A stretch of 64,000 nt of DNA from Bedellia somnulentella (Eukaryota; Arthropoda; Insecta; Lepidoptera; Bedelliidae). Position 1 is the stretch's first letter, and each line of letters starts with the position of its first letter. The position numbers and the translations under genes are program-made. Positions 44,467-58,335 of the stretch are shown piece by piece. The notes under the pieces were generated by a model. That model was given only the letters and a program-made list of their open reading frames with translations. It was not told where the DNA came from and did no database searches. The stretch lies in assembly GCA_963576735.1 (NCBI GenBank), contig OY755170.1, forward strand, positions 17,530,875-17,594,874, given 5' to 3'.

Positions 44467-47400
44467 TATAAGAATATAATAATATAACGGAGGTGTTAAC
44501 TATTATTTATTACACAATGTAATGAGATTTTCACAGACCGTTTATTTTATTTCGCAAGTTATTCATTCATAATATAATTTAAACCATTTCATAATTTCGT
44601 TCCACGGCAAAACATAATAAGCCACATATTTTATAACTTTTGATCTGTATTAGCGGTCAGCTGAAGCGAACAGTTTCCTGGCTACCAATATGTTATTAAA
44701 TTTCCTCTGTTTGCATAGTGTTACATAAAATAATATTTTAAAACTTTTATATCATTCATTACTTCCATTACACAGTTTATACTCGTCTTATAAAAAGCGC
44801 ACGAGATAAGTTTAATGAGTCTTTTGACTCGATTTAACTTATAAACATACAAAAATAACTTCATGTAATAAGACTGTCACTAAAGTAGGCAGAGATAAAA
44901 TATTGCCTTTCCGTGACACTGATATTGATTGTGCCCTTCCAAGTACAGCTTTTTATCAAGGCCACAGTCACTCTTTTATTTTGCCGAAATTGGTTTACGT
45001 AGGCTAATATAAATAATTTAGCAATAATACTATTTTCTTCTATTTTTGGTTGTCTGTAACTCTAAATCATTAACTGGTGATGAGAGCTCAACATGTATAT
45101 TTATTAATTAGGCTCCGTAGTGTCGGCTTAGAATAGCACTACTCTATTTTATTCTTAGCAGTAATCATCGTAATGTGTTAATACGATGCAAAATTTTTGG
45201 AGTAAGTATTTGTTTTACTAGCAGCTTTTTAGCAAATTTGCAAACGAAATTAACCTGTCTTATATTAAAGCAGCATTGATAAAAATATCTACCCATCTCT
45301 TCCAACTAATGTAGCTTGACACAAAACTATTATTCCCTTACGTTTACGTGTTTGAATATTTATGAGGATTATTTAAAAACTCGGAAAATTCTCAAACGTT
45401 ACTTCAACAGCTTAAACCAACAATGTAGATACAAAAATATTGGGAATATAAACATTATAAGTTATTATATTATGATCGTGATTGACCACATCAGCATATA
45501 AATCAGACAGTGGGACCACACGTGGACATGGCAATGGGTAAAATGCCCACCAAGAGGGTCCATATACTATTTATTACATTATCTACTAATTTTAACTAAG
45601 CCGGTTTATTATACCACTTCTGCAAGAAACTCAAACAAAATTGACGTTATTCATCAATCATCATTGGTTTTGTCAGATTTATACAGATTACTTTATACAT
45701 ACACGATCAATTATTCTAATGGAACCTGTTTTAGCGTTGTATAACAGTTAGTATGCAAATCACCACAATTAAAGGTCAAAGAAAGGTTTAGCATTAGTAT
45801 AGTCGACTCGGGGACTCCGCACTAGTACTCAGCCCAAATGAGTCGAAACATTACCATTACGTAATGTAACTAGCTGAACTATAAACACAGCTCATAAATA
45901 AAAGATGTTATTAAAGGAAAGAAAAATTTCGACACTGGCGGGGACACTGGTGGAAATTTTTCTTTCCTTTAATAACATCTTTTATTTATGAGTAATAATC
46001 CCCACATGAGGAATTCATGTCAAAAAACATTAAATTATATAAACACAGCTATTTATATTATCATTTGAGTTCTTACTTCAGTAGTAAAATATTACGACAA
46101 CTTCGATGGAAACACCAGATTATGCCTACTGGTTGTAGGGAGACGGCTACGTAATAACACAGATAATATTAGTGAACAAAAGTACACATATTGCTGTATC
46201 AATCAATAGGGGACCCCACTGCACAGGTAGTGTTATTTTTCAAATATTTGTGGGTCTTCAATCACTACTCACCTCTAATATTTAGCAGACGGTATAGAGC
46301 CTATGTATTTTTTCTTTGAAAATGAAAATGAAAATTGTACTTTTCAATTAATGAAGAATTTCGTGTTTCGGAGCCTATTCATTACAAATAAACATACACA
46401 TAAACAAATCTTTCCTGTATAAAAAAATAGAGTTTTTTTTATTTAGCATCAATAATTTATAATGAGTATTGAGAAGATAAAAAAGACTAACCAAGAGTAA
46501 ATCAGTTAGTCTCCTATTTTCGATATATATACACACGCAGACGTAAAAGGGTTAAGATGTCGTTGCGAGCAATACAAGGCCTGGTTGCACCATAATGACT
46601 GATCTCGACTCAAACAGTTGAACTTGTTCAGGTGGTTGTCGGTGCCAACAATAAAAGCTTCAGTCTGTAAATAACGCCACCACAAGATCGGTTTGTATGT
46701 GTGGATCACTGGCTAACTGCGCCAAATATCCGTGTCTTCAAGAATATAAAAAAAAGTAGCCAAGAGCATCAGAGTTAAAAGCTACTGGGCTCCTTTTGAA
46801 AGTTCAGTGGGGCAAAGATGGTAGAATACAAGATGGTTAGTGGTGCGTCTCCAACGAAATCGCCTAAAAACACTTTAAAAGACGCAAATTCGCAAGTAGT
46901 GGATTGGGTTGAAATTGATGGGAGTAGGTATATTGATGCTCTGTACGTACACATTGTGACTTATAAGTATAACTCCGTTAAAAGGACTTAAAATTAGTAC
47001 GGAGCGACTTAGGGTGCAAATACATGAATTGAATAGGGTACAATTGTTGCACGTACTGGCAGGAGGGCCTACATCAAAAATTCTTTAATTAACTTCGTTT
47101 GCCCCATTCAATTTACAAAATCTGGTTGAAAATTTTCTAGATTTGAACTCTGAAACTGACTGAAACTCTGCCTGCCGTCTACGTCTAGGGAGATATAGCC
47201 ATGAATATAGCTAGATGGCATATTCAAATCTTTACTTGTATGTAGCATTACGTCGACTTTGACATGAAATAAACGTTGCAATAAAATTCGTAACGTGTGA
47301 TATATCATTACTCCTCAACTTGTTTCCGTGTGAAAAGAGTTCAAAGTTCACCACAATTAATTAGCAAGGTCTCGAAACAACTGTGGCGTTACAACAAATA

Positions 47401-48037
47401 TTCTATTTTTTTACAAATATGCATGCATATTCACATAAATATAATAAAACATAATCGCTGAGATGTAATAATTTCATAAACTCAAAACGGAATGACCTGA
47501 CCCGGATTCCGCGGGAAAGTGATCTCGCTCGTAAAACTCCTTAACTGACTGACAAACAGCCTCAGAAATCTCGGAATAGACATCGACCATTACCAACAAA
47601 AAGTATAATCTCGCTAAGTCCAAAAATAAACTTTAATCAAAACTAAAGCTAACTTAAAATATACTTTCTTTGCAAGGTGACCACGTCGCTTAAACGAGAT
47701 CGCGTAAGTGTATCGTATTATGTTAATATATTGTATCTTATGTTATTTGAATTTCTCTTCTTGTTTCAATTGCGCAATTGCGCTGTGTTGTGCGCTCTGC
47801 GGACAATCTGGTTATCCCCACTTCAATGAATAAAAACATAACATACACTAAATACATGATTACATTTTAATATAATGCTTGGCGGCTATTCAAAGTGTAT
47901 CAAAATACATTTCTAATTTAAAATATATGTAGGTTTAGCAGATTAAAGCAGAAGAGGGCCTTCGATATATTAATTATATTGAAACTGGAACGTTTGAAAA
48001 CAAAACATATTATTGAGTGATCGGTATTTATTTACTA
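44467..48037. other. Long stretch without a supported gene
   Basis: AT-rich. Contains a SINE-A 5' fragment at about 45112-45160 (CCGTAGTGTCGGCTTAGAAT), the foldback at 45891-45992 and an old SINE-A remnant on the minus strand at about 46765-46880. No coding exon recognised. Confidence 0.45.
45891..45992. repeat. Foldback with 40-bp perfect arms
   Basis: Arms 45891-45930 and 45953-45992 are exact reverse complements around a 22-bp loop GACACTGGCGGGGACACTGG TG. The arm end GAAATTTTTCTTTCCTTTAA and the flanking CCCCACATGAGG match the tRNA-headed foldback element at 6.8-7.4 kb. Confidence 0.95.
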
Positions 48038-48989
48038 CTAGTGGATCGGCCCAGCTTCGCACGGGTAGCGTGGTTTTTTTAAATATCTGAGGTTTCTTTC
48101 TTCAGTCACTGCTCAAGCATTGTGAAATTTAGCGCAATGTTTTCAATTTATTAAATTTATAGCACTCCCTAAACAGTGTAGTTTGGTGATTTTGAATGCG
48201 CTTTTATGAACGGTTCAGTATTTTCGTTTAATAGCAAATTTTGGAATAAAACGCTATGAAGTATTTATAACAATCCAAAAAAGAAATCATTACGTGATGT
48301 AGCATGCAACTACTGGCGCCATCTAGTATGTTATGTGTAAATTAGTAAGGATTTAGTTTTGGTCGCGGGCGCGATGGCTTATTTTATGTATAATTTCGGT
48401 GTTTCTCTACCGATTTCTATGATTCTTTTTTTATTGAATAGGTAATAATGTTACCTTTTTTAAATTAGGGATGAGTGAGAGGTTAACAAACGTAAGAGTA
48501 AACAAATATAATCAGAATGTTCCGAACTGCTAAGCTATCAGGAGTTACACGTGTTATTGTGAGTCAACCATAAAATATAGACATATACTGTCAAGGGAAA
48601 TTTTTTAGGCAATTATATGAAGAATATTTCCGTCATACATGATTTCTGTGTAAGTTTAACCATTAAGGCTGCACACGCGACTTAAGCTTAAAAAATGGAG
48701 TAACTTCTCCCGTTTTCCCAAAATTTCCCAAAATTCCCCTTTACTACTCTGCTGAAAAGTATACAAAAACCTGCCCAGGAGTATGAAAAATAATTGTACC
48801 AAAATTTTGTTAAAATCCGTCGCGTAGTTTTTGTTTCCATAAGGCACATACAAACCGACAGACAGACAAAAATTTTACCGATTGCATTTTTGGCATCAGT
48901 ATCGATCCCTAATCACCCCCTGATAGTTATTTTGAAAATATATTTCATGTACAGAATTGACCTCTCTACAGATTTATTATAAGTATAGA
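48038..48989 (-). mobile_element. Helitron family H1, copy 3 (complete, reverse)
   Basis: 952 bp. Minus strand starts TCTATACTTATAATAAATCT at 48989 and ends CTAG at 48041-48038. Same body as copies 1, 2 and 4. Confidence 0.9.
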
Positions 48990-51900
48990 TAAGAATTATT
49001 ATATTATATATCAAAAAATATTATACGTAGCGCAGTTAAATCAGACAATGTTAAACTAAGTAGGTATATTTAATACTAGTAACAAAGCATAATCTTACTC
49101 CCTCCCTCTTCATTTCCACCTTTTCAAACCACCGGAAAGCCTGAAATAGTGTTAATATTATAGCGTTATATTTATAATCAAACATGTTTAATTTTTTCCT
49201 TTCCATAAACCACCTATTTCCTTGTTTACTATCATAAAAACATAATCGAGATCATAATGTCCCCACTTAATCTTCTTAAGATTGATTGGTAATTCCTCGT
49301 GGCTTTGTTTTAAATCTTGTTTTTGGTTTGAATCTCAGTATAATTTGTATGTGTTGAGCGGCATTGCATGTTGCATGATGACAAACATTTATGTCAACTA
49401 GCTACGTGACAAAGAAATATCTTTTCATAGACATCTCATCACTCGATACCAATCGTTTGGATGCAATGTAAACAACAAAGTACTGCAAATGTCCTTTTTT
49501 TGCTTACTCGTGCATATTTTTTTTCCAATTTTAGCAGCCTTTTAGTTTTAAACGATCCATCAAATCTATTTGCGGAACTGTTACTAAAAGCACTCAGGCA
49601 TCCCTAAAAGCATAGTAGTACTCACGTGTTGCCTAAAAGCCTGCCACTTTCCATGCAAATGCAAGTTTCTATTGCACAGATCCATCAATGATTCAATTTA
49701 TTCCTAAATCCTCAAATATTGAATATCTGTCTAATTGTAAAGTCTATATTGCTAAAAATATATGCATCACAAATATTCGAGTATGCGACCAATAGTGTAG
49801 TGTGTAGTAGGTACTTATGTGCAAATATATTTTTGTGTACCACATGTCAGAGTATCCATTTGTTTTGGCTAGAGTAATAAAAATGAGGAACCATAATGTT
49901 TATGATTATAATCTTTATGATTACCCAAGTATTAAATAAGTGAACACAGCCTCTTTTTTAGATAACCTAAGGTTTTATTTTGTTTCTTGTTTTCAAAATA
50001 TTTTCGCGGTTATAGTTTGATGCTGAGTTTACGCAATCATATTAGGCCAAGTTTCACATACGTTTCCAGCAACCACAAATAGTCAGATTATGTAAAATAG
50101 GTAACTTATTATCATTCGCCGTGCGATAATTTCTGTATTGTAAACGACTGTAATAAGGTGTGAATGAATTACTTCGGCGGCGCATTTGCCGCGGGTGTTT
50201 CAGTATAATTATTTCTTATACAACTCTCAGAATTCGTTAAAAGTATGGTGAAGCTTATCACGTAAGTAAAGGTTGTTAAGTCATGATGCAGGTTCTGATC
50301 AGATCGGCTAGGAACAGGAAATCTGTTGCAGGAAATGAAGCCCGGCCGCCGACCGTTTGATCCCGCACGCTCCCCTCCCGCGCCCCGCCTGATCTCGCGC
50401 TAGACTCGTCGCGGAAGGCTTCACGATACGAGACCTATTGAGCGTGCATTCCTAAAGTGCAGTACCAAAGTACCAATACGTAGTTTCCGAGACCTCTGAT
50501 CAGACCCCAGCCGCCGCCGCCGCTGCGGCTATCATCGTTCTTATGTAATCGATAGCGTTTTAGCATCGACGCGATATCACCTAGCTAGATTGGTAATTAC
50601 GCTGCGGCCTAGTTACGCCCTAAGACTAGCTGTTCGGTGTTACTTTAACTTGGTTTAAGCATGTATTTTGGAATGAAAATGAAGTATCTATAATTATTAA
50701 TGTTAAGTCATTGTCGCTCAATCAAAATTTATCATGATCAATTACATTGAACAAAACACCAATCCCTACGATTTCCTTTTCCGATGAAATACATAATAAC
50801 TCATCGAAAACTGCATGAACAAAAAACATATTGTCAAAGAGTTTATTTATTTAACAATTCTGTCGAGTGATGGTCAGTGAAATAATTTAATATATAATGT
50901 TAATCCAGTTTAAAGATACCTAAAACATGTTCTAAATCTATCTGCTGCCCGTGAACTTAAAAAGGTGGCTTATCTATCTCAATATTCTCATTGCGTCTAG
51001 TGGCCGCCAGGTCAAAGTCATTGATCATCGAAGGCCATAGCTTCTGCTCATCCAGTATCTAATACAGACAAGCACGAATTAATACGTATTTGATTTAATT
51101 GTAACATTCCATTTATTAATTAATCTTAATTATATTTTTTATTATGTTAATTGGTGATAGATAATGCAGATAACAACAATCTGTGCTGAAATGTTTCATT
51201 TCATGTCCTGTGCATTAAAATAAAATCGTTGAACAAGCAACATTAATGTACTCAGTTCCAACAACAGCGGTACGAAATCAAAATAGGTGATGACACCAAT
51301 GACATTACGTATTGCAAGCGTCATAAACATAGAGCAAATACAAATCGGTGTTGACTGTTGACCCAATTATGGTTGACAATAGAAAATACTCGCAAAAATG
51401 AGTAGAAGGCTCCGATGACGTGGGCGGTGTTGAGAACAACGTCGCAATCAAAGCCTACGTGAAGCGATAACACGCACTCTCGTCACGCGTCTATTCCTCA
51501 TACTCAATATGCTCATGGCATGTGTGTCTTCGTCCACTTGAAGTGGTGTTTAGCGCTTGATAAGTTTGGAATAGCGCTACATCCTGGCAATATCGATTTA
51601 CACCAAAGGACTTGCGTAAAGGCTTAACCTCAAGGTCGTGAATAGTTAGCTCCACATCTAATAGAAGTGATGTATCATAGGCATAGGCCTATGATAGTAG
51701 ATAGCTACTCAACCCTAGAGTACGATTACGACCTATGAGGTTCAAGAAATCTTCATATATTATGATTTTAGTCAGATAAGGATGGGTATTGATAGATTTG
51801 ATTCCAAATTGACTGGACCTAGCCTAAAAGCGCTAAAATGAATGTACGTGTAATGTCCGCAGGTAGTGCGGCTCGCGACTACGCAGGCGCCATTGTCACG

Positions 51901-54011
51901 TATCGTCCCGATTACTGTTTGAGCGCCACATTTGCAATTATTGTGCGTACAACGGTTTCATAACTGGGAATGTCCGCGTGCCTACTTACTTATATTACGT
52001 CACCATCATCAATTCTTGTTTTCCTCTTGTTTGGAGCTAGATGCAATTTTCACTAATAGGAAATCTTTTTTTGTCTATTTTATTCTATTTGGTTTTGCTT
52101 TTTTCGCTTAATTGATTTAACGGGTACCCGTGTCCCGTTCGACTGGACGAACAGATGGGCGCTGGAAGATCCACACATTAGTTATTAAAGTATTGATATT
52201 AGTGGCTTATCTTTGATGCAGACTATTCTAATTAAGATAATATTGACATATTATCTAGGTTGAATCGTAGGAATCAATTCCAATTGAGCACCCTATTTTG
52301 ACTCATAGAAACTGAAATGAATATTACGAATCAGACAATAAAAAAATCTAAAACACGGAGATCGACATCTCGCCACCCCTCCTACCTAAAAACCATCAAA
52401 TCTTCTAGGGAAACCAACAGAACTATTTTCCAGAGAAAACCACTGCGTGCTGTACATACATTTAATTAAGCAAATGTTTATGTACTCAGAAGAATGGAAA
52501 ATCACGGCAGCCGGCAATCGCGCACCACAACAGCGTTAGCCGCGGTTACGTAACACTTCCCGAGACTCCGGAGATCAGGAACTGCTGCGGATATAACTCA
52601 CGAGGAGGGGACCATGCAGGGGTGCCACGGCTTTCAATTGATTGTTAGCTGCTAGTTATAATGGCGGGACTTCATTAGTTAGGCATATCTTAAAGAAATT
52701 TCTTACTATTCAATCAAAAATCCGGCAAGATCGCCGCTTGCAAGTGTTTTATTAATTTTATTAATTTAATTGTTCAAAGTAGCCCTTTAGCCCTAGAAAT
52801 GTTAAATTAGTTTGGCTACTTAGACAGAATCGATGAAGATGAATTGGAAAAATATATATGAGTTTATGTGGACGGAAATCAGAAGAGGACGAAAAGAAGA
52901 ACACGTTGTGCTCAAATGATCAAGAGTCTGAGGTGTGAAAGATAGACATGTAGGATATAGGAGTATCATACAAAGAGGCGATCTATATTCTCTGCCTTCC
53001 CAAATGGAAACTGATAGCTCGAAAATATGCTGTAAGTCTGTATAAAACTAAATATTAATTTAAATTACATGTGTGTTTATACTTCTGTAGGCAGTGTTTG
53101 CCTCACTTCAATATCATTAAACCTGCGAAAATTCGGCAGCCCTATTCACGAGGCATTGGAATAAGAGCGGCGGTGCGGGCGGGGCGGCAAAACAGGTATT
53201 TGAGTTGAAGCGCTTATCCCAGCCCAGTCCCTGCTAATCTTAACAGCTTCACCAAAATATTGCAGATCCCGACATAATTTAAGAGAAGAAACTATATTTT
53301 TTCCTTTTACATTAACTGTGTGTGTATCTTATTTTATTTAACTTATGATCATCTGTTATTTGCCTTATTTACTATACTGTTTTAACTTACTATATAATAT
53401 GTGTTGTTGTTGATAATCCTTGTATAATAAATAAGAGTCAGAGATTATGCATCATTGACTTATCCGCCTTTTTAATAGTAATTGCATCAAGGAAAAGTTG
53501 TAGAAAAGGTCTCAAAGTACGGGTTGATGAAATATTATAATAATATAAGCTGACACTTAAACATTAATCATCAACATCTAAGCCAAAAGACGTTCACTGT
53601 TGGATTTATACGTTTCTTTCCAGATCTCCACTCTGATAAACCTCGAAGCTTCCATTGCTTTACAGCAAATTGTTAGTTGACGTGTGTGGCCAGTACGTTT
53701 TCCAGCTCGAGAGTGCCACTTAACAATATTTTATTTTATTCCTAAATAGACTGCTATTGACCACTACTACTGAGAAGTACAGAATCATTAAAACTAAAAA
53801 AATACATGAAATGTGAAATATCAGGCGGCCGTTTGCCGGCATGTCACCAAGGAGATCGTGAGAGTGTGAGATATTGTGTGGATAATAGAACCAAATAGAG
53901 TCATCAAATCTTTCAGGACATTAAATAAATAAAATAAATAAAAAAATTCTTTATTGGATAACATAAAAGATCCATATTGTGGTTAGTAAGACTTAGAATT
54001 AAAATACTTAA
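48990..54011. other. Repeat-poor gene desert with GC-rich islands
   Basis: 5 kb largely free of the repeats seen elsewhere. GC-richer patches occur at 50335-50530 (CGCGCCCCGCCTGATCTCGC; CAGCCGCCGCCGCCGCTGCGG region), 51410-51520, 52500-52640 and 53150-53230. A possible micro-exon lies at 50244 (ATGGTGAAGCTTATCAC then GTAAGT), without a supported partner exon. The contrast with the flanks would fit a cis-regulatory region, but this is conjecture. Confidence 0.4.
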
Positions 54012-55915
54012 TCTATATTTATAATAAATCTGTAGAGATGTCAATTCTGTACATGAAATATATTTTCAAAATAACTATCAGGGGGTGATTAGGGATCGAT
54101 ACTGATGCCAAAAATGCAATCAGTAAAATTTTTGTCTGTCTGTCTGTCGGTTTGTATGTTCCTTATGGAAACAAAAACTACGCGACGAATTTTGACGAAA
54201 CTTGGCACAATTATTCTTCATACTTCTGGGCAGGTTATAGTATACTTTTCATCAGAGTAGTGAAGGGGAATTTTGGAAAATTTTGGGAAAACGGAAGAAG
54301 TTACTCCATTTTTAGGGTTCCGTAGCCAAATGGCAAAAACGGGACCCTTATAGATTCGTCATGTCTGTCTGTCTGTCCGTCCGTCCGTCCGTCCGTCCGT
54401 ATGTCACAGCCAGTTTATTCCGAAACTATAAGAACTACATTATTGAAAATTGGTGCGTAGATGTATTCTGTAAACCGCATTAATTAGGGTTCCGTAGCCA
54501 AATGGCAAAACGGGACCCTTATAGATTCGTCATGTCTGTCTGTCTGTCCGTCCGTCCGTATGTCACAGCCAGTTTATTCCGAAACTATAAGAACTACATT
54601 ATTGAAAATTGGTGCGTAGATGTATTCTGTAAACCGCATTAAGATTTTAAAATAAAATCTGAAAAAAAACCAAAATTTTTAGGGTTCCCCATACATAGAA
54701 CTGAAACTCAAAATATTTTTTTTCATCAAACCTATACGAGTGGGGTATCTATCAAAAGGTATTTGAAAATGATGTTGAGGTTTCTTATATCATTTTTTTC
54801 AAAACTGAATAGTTTGCGCGAGTGACTTTTCCAAAGTGGTAAAATGTGTGTCCCCCGACGTAACTTCTAAAATATGGGCATGATAAAACTGAAAAAAATA
54901 TATGATGTGTATTACTATACAAACTACTAACGAAAATTGGTTTGAATGAGATATAGCCAGTAGTTCTATTTTTAAACGTCATAAATCAAATTACTTACCT
55001 AATTTATTAATTTCACTGAAATATATAACAATAATTTTACTATCACAGGCCTTACGCATAAAACGTGAACCATTGTTTTCTTATAGTAACGGAGCCCGAG
55101 ACCTTTCCAACGAATGCAAACCCGTGAAAATCGGTTCGTGCGTCAGGAAGGAAAACCCGACTTATATTTATATAGTAGATATAGATAACACGTCAATCAA
55201 ACTTACAACGAACTACAAAAACTTGTATATTACTATGTTACCTACCTGCTGCTAGTGCTGCTACGGAACCCTTCATTAGCGAGTCCATCTCGCTCTTGGC
55301 CGCTTTTTTTTTAAGCTTCCGTCGCGTGTGCAGCCTTAATGGTTAAAGTTACATAGAAATCACGTATGACGGAAATACTCTACATAAAATTGTTAAAAAT
55401 ATCCTTCAACAGCATATGTCTATCTTTTATGGTTGACTCACAACAACACGTGTAACTCCTGATAGCTTAGCAGTTCGGAGCATTCTGATTATGTTTGTTT
55501 TCTCTTACGTTAATAATACTCTCACCCTCACCAATCACCCTTATTTAAAAAGTTAACATTATTACCTACTCAATAAAAAAAGAATCAAAGAAATCGGAAT
55601 AGAAACACCAAAATTATACATGAAACATAATAGTCGCACGCGATCTAAACCAAATTCTTACTAATTTACATATTACGTACTAGATGGCGCCAGTAGTTGC
55701 ATCAATTAAAACCTAAAAATTAGCTTAATTTCGGAGATACTGATCTGAACCGTTCATAAAAGCGCTTTCAAAATCACAAAGTTACACTATATTCAGACAT
55801 GAGTGCTGTAGGTTGTAATAAAGGCGCTAATTTCATAACGCTTGAGCAGTGATTGAAGAAACCTCCGATATATTTAAAACTACGCTACCCGTGCGAAGCG
55901 GGACCGATCCACTAG
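54012..55915 (+). mobile_element. Helitron family H1, copy 4, interrupted
   Basis: Starts TCTATATTTATAATAAATCT after A and ends CGATCCACTAG before T. At ACTCCATTTT (about 54312) it is interrupted by a ~990-bp element and resumes at TTAAGCTTCCGTCGCGTGTG (about 55311). Confidence 0.85.
54313..55308. mobile_element. GGTTCCG-type repeat nested in Helitron, with internal tandem duplication
   Basis: Begins TAGGGTTCCGTAGCCAAATG and ends TACGGAACCCTTCATTAGCG followed by CTCGCTCTTGGCCG and a T run. A 172-bp tandem duplication covers its first part (starts at 54314 and 54486), including TGTC/CGTC microsatellites. A second copy of the family, reversed, is at 62085-62645. I recall this type as common in Lepidoptera but cannot assign a class. 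Confidence 0.7.
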
Positions 55916-55924
55916 TAGCTAATA

Positions 55925-56990
55925 GTAGTAGTTACAATCACAAAGAATATATAAAAATAAAAATAAACCCCATGATGCTGGAACACTTCGCCCGAGCCAG
56001 GCCGAAACAAGCCTCGGGACTTATCCAACCATAACCCTGACGAATTGCCTCAGCACGGGTGCGCACATATCTTCGGCCACTATTTTCAGAATGCTATTGT
56101 GACTCTCTCTCACCCTCTTGACCAGTGACGCGACCTTTTTTCTCATGACGGCGTGAAAACCATCAGTATGAGCCTCTGCGAACATTGAGGATGCGCTACA
56201 CCAACGAGGGAGTCCCAACATCATTCTGAAAATATTATTGTACTGGACACGTAGGGTCTCCAGCGATCTTTTGGCATACGCAGACCACAGGCTGCCCGTG
56301 TACATTCCCTGACAGTACGCTTTGAAAAGCGTAATCTTAACAAGGTCAGTACAGCGGGCAAACCTACGGGCCAGCATATTACCACGAACTGCTAGGGCCC
56401 TACGCTCTCTTTCAATGTCTACATCGTCCCTAAGGTCGTCGGTAAGATAATGACCAAGATATTTAAATTGATAGACTCGGTTGATGTTCTTGCCATTTAA
56501 AATAATGGGTGGAATGGTTTCAGGAGTTTTACCGGCGGCCTTAAAGACCATGTATTCACTCTTCTTAACATTATATGCCAGTCCATGTTTCATAGCATAA
56601 GTTTCGCAAAAACTAAGCATTTGTCTTAGTCCACGCACTGTCGGGCTCAGGAGCACCATGTCGTCAGCGTAGCTAATGTTATTGACGCTGATATCCCCCA
56701 ATCCTGCATCCGACACGCATGCTACTGATCCCGGCAATGAGCTCGTTGACATACAGGTTGAAAAGCTTTGGAGACGTCAACCCTCCCTGTCTCACGCCAC
56801 ATTCCAGCCTGTATGCCCCCGAAAGAGAATTAGACCACCTAACATAATTGGTCTGGTTCGAATACCAATACTTGAAAATATTGGTAATTTCACCAGGCAT
56901 ACCACTGTCATCCAGCTTTCTCCAAAGCACATCATAAGCCACGAGATCAAAAGCTTTGGTTAAAGCTTTAATGGCTGCTTCGAATTGTAT
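55925..56990 (-). pseudogene. LINE-C reverse transcriptase with one frameshift
   Basis: Two minus-strand frames (about 56990-56679 and 56752-56021) cover the RT palm and thumb: GVRQGGLTSPKLFNLYVNEL, the catalytic NNISYADDMVLLSP, then YLGHYLTDDLRDDVDIERER and LARRFARC. They join at a five-base C run on the plus strand (56695-56699), where one extra base breaks the frame. The element is 5'-truncated near 57000 and its 3' end abuts a Helitron. Otherwise it is the best-preserved LINE-C here. Confidence 0.88.
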
Positions 56991-57105
56991 ATAGATGACA
57001 CAGTACTTACTATTTAGCTGTACTTGTTTTTTTCATACACTCCTATTTTCACGGCCATACTTTCCAAAAAGTAGTTTGTAGTAATTTTAAAAGTAGTAGT
57101 ATTTT

Positions 57106-57350
57106 GCCGTGTAGTGCTGGCTTAGAATGTCGCTACCCCTTTCTACCCACGGGTGTCGTAAGAGGCGACTAAGGCTATTGGGGCTTTTTGTTGGATTTTT
57201 GGGCGATGCGGTTGGAGACCCATCACCAAAAACCTTTATTTTACCGCCTTTTCCCCACTCAACTTCCAAAAGTGGCTTAGGAATTTATAATTCCTTGGCT
57301 CTGGCTACCCCTTCTAAAGAATTATAGCCGTGAGTATGAGTATGTATGTG
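57106..57350 (+). mobile_element. SINE-A, near full length
   Basis: CCGTGTAGTGCTGGCTTAGA to TAGCCGTGAGTATGAGTATG. Followed immediately by the left copy of an 83-bp inverted repeat. Confidence 0.85.
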
Positions 57351-57434
57351 GCTTATTGCCCGTGGTCCCTCTCGTAGTCCCTTTTAGAAAATCTATGGCC
57401 CGTGGTCCCTTTTTCAGTATAAACCGACCAAAAT

Positions 57435-58326
57435 GAAATGTGTGAATATTTTATATAAGAGGAGAAGGAGACGGATATACATTCGAAATATATTATTTTA
57501 TTAGTGTATGGGTTGGTACTTCAAAAATTTTCGGCATACCAAAATCATAAAGAGGTAACTTAGAAAATGTTCATAAAATATTTATGAAAACTTCAAAGAA
57601 GTACTAGGAGGCTATAAATACAAATATACTAGTTATAAAATATTCTTAAGATTTCCAATCTCCTAGAGATCTTTTCAATCCTAGTTACTTTGAGTCTAAC
57701 TCATAAAGACGTTATTAAACAATAGGAGTATATATATAAATAGGAAGATTATAGCAATGCAATAATTATATAATTGTTCTTTTTATTTGATATTGTTTAA
57801 TTTATCGTGTTCCCCACTATTATTTTACCAAACATCAAGCTTAAATCCGACCTAATACAAGAAATAAAATAGTTATGATAAAATAGAAAAGTTACATTGA
57901 CGATTTATGCAGATGCGAGTAATCTCAAAAAAATATTATCTTTAAAACCCTTATATATCCTCAGTGAGAGGCATCGACCCAAGGGCTACTAGAAAGAAGG
58001 TGATCTAGCCATGATGCACCATGCTGCCTACCGGTTGGCAGACTTCAACGACCACTTATCGTGGTAGTAGCCGAGGCCGACGGCCTAGTCCCCCAAGGCA
58101 GATAATCATTATAATTGACGGATAATACTTTTAATATCCCAAAAAAAATACATAACGGTACATGCTGGATCGGTACTTATTTTGCTTTTTAGAAGTTTTT
58201 TTATTACATATCAGCTAAGTTAAAGTTATTTTATTTCGTTAATTTTTGTGATTATAAATATTACAACGATTTATGCGCTACAAGACGTAATGATATTTAA
58301 TTTAAAATATTTTTTACCTTATGTTT
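57435..58326. other. No supported gene
   Basis: AT-rich, with one GC-richer patch at 57970-58105 (TGCCTACCGGTTGGCAGACT) of unknown nature. Confidence 0.4.
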
Positions 58327-58335
58327 TTGTTTAAC

